The notes under the pieces: generated by a model
Told to the model about the DNA's origin: nothing
Database searches by the model: none
The model's input: only the letters and a program-made list of their open reading frames with translations
DNA from: Blastococcus sp. CCUG 61487
GTDB taxonomy: Bacteria; Actinomycetota; Actinomycetes; Mycobacteriales; Geodermatophilaceae
DNA length: 39,395 nt
Assembly: GCF_005222955.1 (NCBI RefSeq)
Contig: NZ_LWUA01000222.1
Location: forward strand, 1-39,395
Direction of reading: 5' to 3'
Program-made: the position numbers and the translations under genes
In this document: one piece after another, positions 33,415 to 39,395 of the stretch
Layout: every line of letters begins with the position of its first letter
How positions within the stretch are numbered: the first letter of the stretch is position 1

Positions 33415-34392
33415 ATGCGACCCGACGCCCGTGCCTGGTTCCACAGCCGCACGACGTCCGCCGCCTCCCTCGAGGCCGTGGACGTCGACGCGCTGCTGCA
33501 CGCCAAGCGCCGCGCCGGCGCCCGGGTGAGCGTCGTCCTCCCCGCCCGCGACGAGCAGGCGACGGTCGGCGCGCTCGTGGCCGACATCGCCGAGCGCTGG
33601 ATGCGCCGCACCCCGCTGGTCGACGAGCTCCTGGTGGTGGACTCCGACTCCACCGACGGCACCGCGGAGGTCGCCCGCGCCGCCGGGGCCGACGTCGTCT
33701 CCACCGCCGACGTGCTGCCCGCGCACGGCACCCGGCCCGGCAAGGGCGAGGCGCTGTGGAAGTCGCTGGCCGCGACCTCCGGTGACCTGGTCGTCTTCCT
33801 CGACTCCGACCTGCGCGGCGACGTCGCCCACTTCGTGCCCGGGCTGCTCGGGCCGCTGCTCACCGACGCCTCGGTCCACTTCGTGAAGGGCTGCTACACC
33901 CGCCCGCTGGAGACCGACGCCGGCACCGATCCCACCGGCGGCGGCCGGGTGACCGAGCTGACCGCGCGGCCGCTGCTCAACGCGCTGTTCCCGGAGCTCG
34001 CCGGGTTCGTCCAGCCGCTCGGCGGCGAGTACGCGGGCCGGCGGTCGGTGCTCGAGCGGGTGCCGTTCGCCGGGGCGTACGGCGTCGAGATCGGCCTGCT
34101 CGTCGACCTGCTGGGCCTGGTCGGGCTCGGCGGCCTGGCCCAGGTCGACCTCGGCGAGCGCCGGCACACCTCGCAGAGCCAGGAGGCGCTGGGCGCGATG
34201 GCCGGGCAGGTGGCGGCCACCGTGCTGGCCCGCGCGGGCGGCCTCCCGCCCACCGCCGGGGGTCTGCTCACCCAGTTCCGGCACGACGGCGAGGGCTTCG
34301 TGCCGCGCAGCACCGCCGTCGCCCTGGACGAGCGGCCGCCGATGCTGTCGGTGCCCGAGTACCGGGCGCGACGGGCGGGGCTCGCGGGCTGA
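33415..34392 (+). CDS. gpgS: Glucosyl-3-phosphoglycerate synthase
   Basis: A 325-residue GT81-family enzyme that transfers glucose from NDP-glucose to 3-phosphoglycerate, the first step of glucosylglycerate and, in mycobacteria, methylglucose lipopolysaccharide synthesis. Motifs match GpgS: VSVVLPARDEQATV (39-52), VVDSDSTDGT (74-83), RPGKGEALWKSLAATSGD (107-124), the metal-binding D130-S-D132, GGGRVTELTARPLL, LGGEYAGRR and YGVEIGLLVD. ATG 33415 is chosen over GTG 33379 because the N-terminus then resembles characterised enzymes (RAWFHSRT). Length is normal. A HAD phosphatase (35367) lies close by and could act on the product, but this is inference. Confidence 0.9.
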   Translation: MRPDARAWFHSRTTSAASLEAVDVDALLHAKRRAGARVSVVLPARDEQATVGALVADIAERWMRRTPLVDELLVVDSDSTDGTAEVARAAGADVVSTADVLPAHGTRPGKGEALWKSLAATSGDLVVFLDSDLRGDVAHFVPGLLGPLLTDASVHFVKGCYTRPLETDAGTDPTGGGRVTELTARPLLNALFPELAGFVQPLGGEYAGRRSVLERVPFAGAYGVEIGLLVDLLGLVGLGGLAQVDLGERRHTSQSQEALGAMAGQVAATVLARAGGLPPTAGGLLTQFRHDGEGFVPRSTAVALDERPPMLSVPEYRARRAGLAG

Positions 34393-34398
34393 CCTGCG

Positions 34399-34424
34399 GG
34401 GGCAGAAATGGCCATTTCTGCCCC
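34399..34424. terminator. Perfect 26-bp loopless palindrome after gpgS
   Basis: GGGGCAGAAATGG (34399-34411) runs straight into its complement (34412-34424) with no spacer. It starts 6 bp after the gpgS stop. No U-tract follows; a loop of about 4 nt would form at the centre in RNA. Confidence 0.65.
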
Positions 34425-34527
34425 TCGGGCGATCCGTGTCGCGGCGTTTCCGGCCCGCCGCGTGCATGCTCGGCGCCGGAGGGGGCAGGATTCCGGGCGT
34501 GCCGGTCGTCAACCCCGCCCAGCTCCG

Positions 34528-35370
34528 GTGACCGCCATCGAGGTGGTCGCGCACCGCGGCGACACCGCCGAGGCCCCCGAGCACACGCTCGCGGCCTACC
34601 GCCAGGCCGCCGCCGTGGGTGCCGACGCCGTCGAGTGCGACGTGCGGCTGACCCGCGACGGCGTGCTGGTCTGCGTGCACGACCGGCAGATCAAGCGGAC
34701 CTCCAACGGCCGCGGCGTCGTCTCCGCGCTGCACCTGGCCGAGCTCGAGCAGTACCAGTTCGGCGCCCGCCGGCCGAAGGGCCGGAGCCGCTGGGCCGAC
34801 GACGAGATCACCTCGGTGACCGACGAGCCGGAGATCGAGAACGGGCTCGTGCTCACCCTCGACCGGCTGCTGGACTACATCACCGCGACGCCCGGCAAGC
34901 TGCGGCTGGCGATCGAGACCAAGCACCCGACCCGGCACACCCGCAAGGTCGAGGCCGAGCTGGCGGCCACCTTGACCCGCTTCGGGCTGCTGAGGAACGG
35001 GCGGCCGATCGAGTGGGGCGGGCGGCCCGCCGTCCGGATGATGAGCTTCTCCCAGCTCGCCGTCCGCCGGATGGGCGAGCTCGCACCCGGGATGCCGACG
35101 GTGCAGCTGATCGGCAAGCGGCTGCGGACGGTGCGCCGGGAGCTGCTGATCACCAGCAACGCGACGGCGGTCGGGCCGGCGGTCTCGGTGATCCGCTCCG
35201 ATCCGGACTTCGTCGCCGACGCGCACGCGGCCGGCAAGGAGGTCCACGTGTGGACGGTGAACCGGCCGTCGGACATGGACCTGATGCGTGACCTCGGGGT
35301 GGACGCCATCATCACCGACCATCCCGCGGAGGTCCTCCGCCGGCTCGGCCGCAGCGCCGCCGCCTCCTAG
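34528..35370 (+). CDS. Glycerophosphodiester phosphodiesterase
   Basis: A 280-residue GDPD TIM-barrel enzyme, hydrolysing glycerophosphodiesters to glycerol-3-phosphate and an alcohol. Catalytic His is in AHRGDTAEAPEHTL (H9-R10-G11); ECDVRLTRDGVLVCVHD supplies the Glu/Asp metal ligands and second His; LAIETKHP and VHVWTVN are the later barrel motifs. No signal peptide is seen, so it is probably cytoplasmic. Start GTG 34528 is chosen because the barrel begins immediately; upstream codons include the palindrome. It ends with TAG inside CTAG shared with the convergent HAD gene. Confidence 0.9.
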   Translation: MTAIEVVAHRGDTAEAPEHTLAAYRQAAAVGADAVECDVRLTRDGVLVCVHDRQIKRTSNGRGVVSALHLAELEQYQFGARRPKGRSRWADDEITSVTDEPEIENGLVLTLDRLLDYITATPGKLRLAIETKHPTRHTRKVEAELAATLTRFGLLRNGRPIEWGGRPAVRMMSFSQLAVRRMGELAPGMPTVQLIGKRLRTVRRELLITSNATAVGPAVSVIRSDPDFVADAHAAGKEVHVWTVNRPSDMDLMRDLGVDAIITDHPAEVLRRLGRSAAAS

Positions 35371-36101
35371 TTTGCTTTTCCGGGGAGAAGCGGGCTGCTT
35401 CTCCGCGGAAACGCAGGCTGCTTCTCCGCGGAAAAGCAGGTCAGGTCGAGGTCGTCGAGGGCGGCGGCGAGGTCGGCCGGGGTGTCGTAGATGCCGAGGG
35501 CGCCGGCGTCCCGCAGCTCGTCGTCGCCGAACCCGCCGGAGCGGACCACCACCGCCGGCATCCCGGCGTTCTTCGCGGCCTCGACGTCGTACACCGAGTC
35601 GCCGATGACGAGGCTGGGCGCGTCGGCCGGCTCGCCGATCGTCCGCACCGCCACCTGCAGCAGGTCGGGCGCGGGCTTGGTGGCCTCGACGTCGTCGCTG
35701 GTGGTCCAGCCGTCGGCCAGCTCGCGGACGTCGAGGAGGTCCAGCGCGCGGTCGACGTGGTGCGGCTTGCCGGAGCTGGCCAGCACCACCCGGTGCCCGC
35801 GCGCCTTGAGCGCCTCGATCAGCTCCCGCGCGCCGGGCAGCAGCGCCGTCTCGCCGATCATCGGGTCGACCTCCTCCACCCAGCGCTCGCGGGCTGCGTC
35901 GCCGATCCGCTTCTCGACGTCGTCACCACCGAGCGCGGCGACCAACTGGTCGCCGCCCATGCCGATCAGCCGGTGGATCCGCCAGACGGGGAACGTCTCG
36001 CCGAGCGACCGGAAGGCCCGGTACCAGGCGAGCGCGTGCTGGTAGTTGGTGTCGACGAGGGTGCCGTCGACGTCGACGACGGCGATGCGGGGTGAGGTCA
36101 C
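35367..36101 (-). CDS. HAD-superfamily phosphatase (Gph/PGMB-like)
   Basis: A 244-residue HAD hydrolase. The nucleophile motif is D10-V-D12-GT, motif II ASSGK, motif III KPAPD and motif IV GDSVYDVEAAKNAG, with an alpha-helical C1 cap between motifs I and II, as in phosphoglycolate phosphatase and beta-phosphoglucomutase. The substrate is not evident; proximity to gpgS makes glucosyl-3-phosphoglycerate a possibility only. GTG 36101 has AGGAGG about 7 nt upstream. The last 25 residues (SAEKQPAFPRRSS onward) are encoded by a palindromic repeat (35371-35437) and look like an extension. It ends with TAG overlapping the TAG of the convergent GDPD gene. Confidence 0.87.
   Translation of the reverse strand: MTSPRIAVVDVDGTLVDTNYQHALAWYRAFRSLGETFPVWRIHRLIGMGGDQLVAALGGDDVEKRIGDAARERWVEEVDPMIGETALLPGARELIEALKARGHRVVLASSGKPHHVDRALDLLDVRELADGWTTSDDVEATKPAPDLLQVAVRTIGEPADAPSLVIGDSVYDVEAAKNAGMPAVVVRSGGFGDDELRDAGALGIYDTPADLAAALDDLDLTCFSAEKQPAFPRRSSPLLPGKAN
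35374..35437. repeat. Nested direct and inverted repeat at convergent gene ends
   Basis: GGCTGCTTCTCCGCGGAAA occurs at 35393-35411 and again at 35416-35434 (23-bp period). The outer arms 35374-35391 and 35420-35437 are inverted complements with one mismatch in 18. The element lies just past the GDPD stop and inside the coding end of the HAD gene, so it can act as a terminator for GDPD while adding residues to HAD. Confidence 0.65.
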
Positions 36102-36200
36102 CGCCCCCTCCTGCCCCGCTGCCACGGTTGATGCACACGGGTGGCGTACGCCTCACCACCAGTCATGCGGCGAACACGTTCGGTACCTACCCTGGTGCCC

Positions 36201-36899
36201 GTGGGGGATCTCGGGCAGCGGCGTGCGCAGAAGAAGGCAGCGACCAGGGAGTTGGTGCGCACCACGGCCCACCGGATGTTCGCGGAGCAGGGCTTCGACG
36301 CGATCACCATCGCCGACGTCGCCCGCGAGGCCGGGGTCGCCGTCCAGACGGTGTTCAACCACTTCGCCACCAAGGAAGAGCTGTTCTTCGACGGCCGCAT
36401 CTCCTGGGTGGACGACCCCGCGACCGCGATCCGCGAACGCGCCGACGGCGTGGACGCGCTCTCCGCTCTGCGCTGCCACTTCCTCGAGTTCCTCGCCGCC
36501 GAGATCAGCGCGCTGGACACCCCCGAGCACCGCTGCATGCGGGCCACGGTGGCAGCGTCGGACGCCCTGCGCAGCTACGAGCGCGGACTGGTCTTCGAGG
36601 CGGAGTACCGGCTCGCCGACGCCCTGCTCGACACGTGGGACCGGGACGCGGCCGCGGGCCACGAGGTGCCCGCGGACACCGCGACCGCCGCGCCGCTGAT
36701 CGCCGCCACCTGGCTCGCCGCGGTGCGGGTGCTGGTCGTGGAGAACCGGATGCGGGTGGCCGAGGGGTACGGCGCCGCCGAGGTCGCGGCGACGGTGAAG
36801 CAGCTCGGCGACCAGCTGCTGGGCAACATGCAGGCCGGCTCGACGGCCGTGACCGAGCTCCGGGCAGCGCTACCGACGCCGGACCGCCGCGTCAGCTGA
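36201..36899 (+). CDS. TetR-family transcriptional regulator
   Basis: A 232-residue repressor. The N-terminal HTH is clear: TRELVRTTAHRMFAEQGF, ITIADVAREAGVAVQTVFNHF and ATKEELFF. The C-terminal helical domain is of the MftR-like/TetR_C type and would bind an unknown ligand. GTG 36201 is preferred because codons before it look non-coding and TACCCT (36188-36193), a good -10 element, lies 7 nt upstream, suggesting a leaderless message; ATG 36165 and the longer frame are alternatives. It is divergent from the HAD gene, which could be a target, and its end overlaps the convergent TetR gene by 8 bp. Confidence 0.87.
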   Translation: MGDLGQRRAQKKAATRELVRTTAHRMFAEQGFDAITIADVAREAGVAVQTVFNHFATKEELFFDGRISWVDDPATAIRERADGVDALSALRCHFLEFLAAEISALDTPEHRCMRATVAASDALRSYERGLVFEAEYRLADALLDTWDRDAAAGHEVPADTATAAPLIAATWLAAVRVLVVENRMRVAEGYGAAEVAATVKQLGDQLLGNMQAGSTAVTELRAALPTPDRRVS

Positions 36900-37503
36900 C
36901 CGCGGTTCCGGCGGCCACCCGCTCGTCGGACCGGCCCAGCAGCGGGACGAGCACCTCGGCCACCACCCGGTCGACCTGGTCGGCGATCATCGCTCCGTCG
37001 CCGGCCGCGGTGAACCGCTGCCACCAGAACGCCTCGAGCACCGAGCCGAGCAGCGCCAGCCGCTCGGACGAGACACCCTCGCCCCGGGCCTCGGCGCGGG
37101 AGCCGATGGTGGCGACCGCCTCGGCCAGCGGCTGCACGAGGGCCTCCTCGAGACCGGCCCGCAGCTGCTCGTCGTGCCGCGCCGCGCCGACGATGCTGGC
37201 CGCCGCACGCTCCTCGCGGTCCAGCGGCACCGTCCACCTGTCCACCAGCGCGCGCAGGTCGCCGCGCAGCGAGCCGGTGTCCTCCGGCGTCGCGACCAGG
37301 CGCACCCGGCCGACGGCGGCCCGCGCCAGCGCGGCCATCGTGGGCCAGCGGCGGTAGATGCCCGCCTTGCCCGCGCGAGCGCGCGCGGCGACGCGGTCGC
37401 TGTTGAGCCGGCTCCAGCCCTCCTCGGCCAGGATGTCGACAGCGACCGACAGCAGTTGCTCGGACAGCTCGGCACTCAGCGGGCGCCCGGGCGTACCGCT
37501 CAC
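36892..37503 (-). CDS. TetR-family transcriptional regulator
   Basis: A 203-residue repressor. The HTH reads LLSVAVDILAEEGWSRLNSD, then RVAARARAGKAGIYRRWPTM; the KAGIYRRWP form is typical of the TetR_C_16/AcrR-like group in actinobacteria. GTG 37503 is preferred over the longer frame because upstream codons look non-coding. It is convergent with the TetR gene at 36201 and overlaps it by 8 bp; the two proteins are not close copies. Target unknown; no obvious efflux gene is adjacent. Confidence 0.85.
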   Translation of the reverse strand: MSGTPGRPLSAELSEQLLSVAVDILAEEGWSRLNSDRVAARARAGKAGIYRRWPTMAALARAAVGRVRLVATPEDTGSLRGDLRALVDRWTVPLDREERAAASIVGAARHDEQLRAGLEEALVQPLAEAVATIGSRAEARGEGVSSERLALLGSVLEAFWWQRFTAAGDGAMIADQVDRVVAEVLVPLLGRSDERVAAGTAVS

Positions 37504-37618
37504 GTGGGATCCAAGGACCTGCAGGTCATGCGCACCGCGACATAGTGACCCGAACGGTGGAGTGACCACAATGACCTGGGCCCGGAACCTCCTGACGAGT
37601 TTCGGTACGGGCTCGCTC

Positions 37619-37951
37619 TCAGGCGCCCGCGGCGGGCTGCACCGACACGGTGATCGTGGCGCCGTCCGCCGACAGCCGCCCCTCGGCGCGGGCGGAGGCC
37701 ACCATCGCGTCCCACTGCTCCGGCCAGTCGCCGGTGCCGGCCCGCGGCTCGGCGGCGGCCCGCAGCGCGGCGGCGTCCAGGTGGGCGGTCGCGCCGTCCT
37801 GGAGCCGCCCGAGCCCCGACCGCTCGAGCACCTCGGCCGCCTCCTCGTCGGTGACCTGGCCCAGCGCCAGGAACAGCCGGCTCAGGTCGTCGATCTCCAC
37901 CACCCGCGCCTCCGGGCGCTCCTCGGCCCCGGTCACCACCTCGACGATCAC
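37619..37951 (-). CDS. Small protein of unknown function
   Basis: A 110-residue acidic protein without Cys clusters, membrane segments or signal peptide. It begins IVEVVTGAEERPEARVVEID, has a helical centre (LALGQVTDEEAAEVLERSG) and ends with TITVSVQPAAGA. I do not recognise the family. GTG 37951 is supported by GAGGAG 5 nt upstream. It lies downstream of menB in the same direction, separated by the tandem palindromes at 37969-38012, so it probably has its own message or reads through. Confidence 0.65.
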   Translation of the reverse strand: MIVEVVTGAEERPEARVVEIDDLSRLFLALGQVTDEEAAEVLERSGLGRLQDGATAHLDAAALRAAAEPRAGTGDWPEQWDAMVASARAEGRLSADGATITVSVQPAAGA

Positions 37952-37968
37952 GGCATCTCCTCACCTCG

Positions 37969-38012
37969 GGGACTTTCGGTACCGAAAGTCCCGAACTTTC
38001 GGTACCGAAAGT
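37969..38012. terminator. Two tandem copies of a palindrome after menB
   Basis: ACTTTCGGTACCGAAAGT occurs at 37972-37989 and 37995-38012; each is a perfect loopless palindrome, and the first has extra GGG/CCC-type pairs outside. It lies 3 bp after the menB stop, so it is a likely terminator, but its duplication also allows alternative pairing between copies. Confidence 0.65.
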
Positions 38013-38015
38013 CCG

Positions 38016-38906
38016 CTATACGTGCCAGGGGAACTGGGTGAAGTCGGGGTCGCGCTTCTCGAGGAAGGCGTCCCGGCCCTCGACGGCCTCCTCGGCCATG
38101 TACGCCAGCCGGGTGGTCTCACCCGCGAACAGCTGCTGGCCGACCAGCCCGTCGTCGATCAGGTTGAACGAGTACTTGAGCATCCGCTGGGCGGTCGGCG
38201 ACTTGGCCACGATCTTCTTGCCCCACTCCAGCGCGGTGGCCTCGAGCTCCGCGTGCGGGACGACGCGGTTGACCATGCCCATCGCGTGCGCGTCGGCGGC
38301 GGTGTACTCCTCGCCGAGGAAGAAGATCTCGCGGGCGAACTTCTGGCCCACCTGCCGGGCGAGGTAGGCCGAGCCGAACCCGCCGTCGAAGCTGCCGACG
38401 TCGGCGTCGGTCTGCTTGAAGCGCGCGTGCTCGGCGCTGGCCAGGGTCAGGTCGGAGACGACGTGCAGGCTGTGCCCGCCACCGGCGGCCCACCCGGGGA
38501 CGACGCAGATGACCACCTTCGGCATGAACCGGATCAGCCGCTGCGCCTCGAGGATGTGCAGCCGCCCGCTGGACCGGCCCTTGTCGTGCTCGTAGCCGTA
38601 CTTGCCGCGCACCCGCTGGTCACCGCCCGAGCAGAACGCCCACCCGCCGTCCTTCGGGCTCGGCCCGTTGCCGGTGAGAATCACGCAGCCGACGTCGGTG
38701 GACAGCCGGGCGTGCTCGAGCGCGGTGATCAGCTCGTCGACCGACTGCGGCCGGAACGCGTTGCGCACCTCGGGCCGGTCGAAGGCGATCCGGACGACGC
38801 CGGCGTCGACGGCGCGGTGGTAGGTGATGTCGGAGAAGTCGAACCCCTCCACCGGCCGCCACGCGGAGCTGTCGAAGATCTCGGAGACGTCGTCGCGGGC
38901 GCTCAT
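38016..38906 (-). CDS. menB: 1,4-dihydroxy-2-naphthoyl-CoA synthase
   Basis: A 296-residue crotonase-fold enzyme of menaquinone synthesis, cyclising o-succinylbenzoyl-CoA. MenB signatures are present: RPEVRNAFRP, GWAFCSGGDQRVRGKYGYE (oxyanion and substrate loop), VVPGWAAGGGHSLHVVSDL, the catalytic-site SFDGGFGSAYLARQVGQK, EIFFLGEEYTAADAHAMGMVN and the C-terminal RDPDFTQFPWH. Length and N-terminal extension are usual for actinobacteria. ATG 38906 starts the protein; AGGT lies about 9 nt upstream. No other men genes are in the window. Menaquinone is the likely electron acceptor of the NrfD-linked formate dehydrogenase, though the genes are far apart. Confidence 0.95.
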   Translation of the reverse strand: MSARDDVSEIFDSSAWRPVEGFDFSDITYHRAVDAGVVRIAFDRPEVRNAFRPQSVDELITALEHARLSTDVGCVILTGNGPSPKDGGWAFCSGGDQRVRGKYGYEHDKGRSSGRLHILEAQRLIRFMPKVVICVVPGWAAGGGHSLHVVSDLTLASAEHARFKQTDADVGSFDGGFGSAYLARQVGQKFAREIFFLGEEYTAADAHAMGMVNRVVPHAELEATALEWGKKIVAKSPTAQRMLKYSFNLIDDGLVGQQLFAGETTRLAYMAEEAVEGRDAFLEKRDPDFTQFPWHV

Positions 38907-38939
38907 GCAGCGAACCTAACCCGCGCCCCGGGACGGCCG

Positions 38940-39395
38940 TCAGCCCGGCAGCAGGCCACCGACGAGCCGGGTCAGGCTGATCAGCACGCCGCCCACCAGC
39001 TTGCAGGGGCAGGGATAGCCGTCGGCGTCCTCGGCGGGCTCCGGTTCGGGCTGGGGTTGTGGTTGGGGCTGGGGTTGGGGCTGGGGTGCCGGCGCCGGTG
39101 GGGCCGGTGGTGGCGGGGCCGGCTGCGGTGCGGGCTGCTGCGGGGCCGGCTGCCGCGGGGCGGGAGCACCGCCCTGGACCGGTGCCGGCTGCTGCTGACC
39201 CGTCCGCGGCTGGGTCGCCACCGGACCGGAGCTCCCCTGCCCACCCCCGGCCGGCGCCCAGCCCGGGCCTGCGCCTGCCGGTGGGGCGGCGGGCGGCGCG
39301 GCCGCATCCGCCGGGCCGGGGTCGGGAGCCGGGGGCGGTTCCGGCGTGCGGGAGGCCTCGGTGGTCACCCCGGCGCGCCGCCGGTGCTCGTCCCC
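38940..39395 (-). CDS. Pro/Gln-rich protein with hydrophobic C-terminus, probably partial
   Basis: A low-complexity protein dominated by Pro, Ala, Gly and Gln, with a run of PQ dipeptides and PEPEP, then YPCPCKLVGGVLISLTRLVG at the C-terminus. GTG 39368 could be a start, but the frame stays open to the window edge (DEHRRRAG before it), so the gene may begin outside. The CPC pair and short amphipathic C-terminal helix are its only distinctive parts. Such Pro-rich stretches span cell walls in exported proteins, but no signal peptide can be seen here. Function unknown. Confidence 0.55.
   Translation of the reverse strand, partial: GDEHRRRAGVTTEASRTPEPPPAPDPGPADAAAPPAAPPAGAGPGWAPAGGGQGSSGPVATQPRTGQQQPAPVQGGAPAPRQPAPQQPAPQPAPPPPAPPAPAPQPQPQPQPQPQPEPEPAEDADGYPCPCKLVGGVLISLTRLVGGLLPG
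39043..39086. repeat. Short G/T-rich tandem repeat coding for PQ dipeptides
   Basis: Imperfect hexamers GGTTGG/GGCTGG repeat about seven times and encode the PQPQPQ run of the minus-strand gene. Such a run can change length by slippage without shifting frame. Confidence 0.7.

Overview
The window is high-GC actinobacterial DNA. Gene content fits the Geodermatophilaceae (Blastococcus, Geodermatophilus or relatives): a large molybdenum formate dehydrogenase with NrfD-type membrane subunit, GpgS, MenB, a TasA/SipW-type exported protein, many GTG starts, 4-bp GTGA gene overlaps, and loop-poor palindromes at gene ends. There are no rRNA or tRNA genes and no CRISPR array.

Layout. (1) 1-779: the left end of an IS3-family element (orfA complete, orfB cut by the window edge). 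(2) 811-10850: a surface-polysaccharide island whose base composition is visibly poorer in G+C than the rest. It holds three GT4 glycosyltransferases, a Wzz/BY-kinase fusion, an O-antigen ligase/polymerase-like membrane protein, an FkbM methyltransferase, a Wzx-like flippase and a divergent GT2. A frameshifted IS3 orfB relic lies on the far side (11211-11456), so IS3 DNA flanks the island. (3) 11563-15018: a zinc-finger protein of unknown role, then a minus-strand set of a CelD/BcsL-type acyltransferase, a processive-type GT2 and a 51-residue LAYTG-anchor microprotein. (4) 15135-20633: a formate dehydrogenase operon (alpha, 4Fe-4S beta, NrfD gamma). Upstream lie a 70-residue zinc ribbon and a divergent SGNH-fold protein. 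(5) 21900-24402: a Fic protein, a 42-residue membrane peptide and a TasA-like protein. (6) 24591-29065: two translationally coupled membrane GGDEF/EAL proteins. (7) 29204-33323: MBL-fold hydrolase, DedA protein, holin-phosphodiesterase fusion and DUF5313 protein. (8) 33415-39395: gpgS, a glycerophosphodiester phosphodiesterase, a HAD phosphatase, two convergent TetR regulators, a small unknown protein, menB and a Pro/Gln-rich protein running off the window.

The outstanding feature is in the formate dehydrogenase alpha gene. The codon for the catalytic Cys/Sec, at codon 188, is TAG. It is followed after exactly 11 nt by a perfect 7-bp hairpin with a GGTCT loop, the geometry and loop of a bacterial SECIS element. 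I read this as one gene of 1095 residues with UAG-encoded selenocysteine, not as a broken gene. Such recoding has been reported for Geodermatophilus and Blastococcus. UAG also serves as an ordinary stop for at least five other genes here, so the recoding must depend on context. The selenocysteine machinery (selA, selB, selD and a tRNA-Sec with CUA anticodon) is not in the window.
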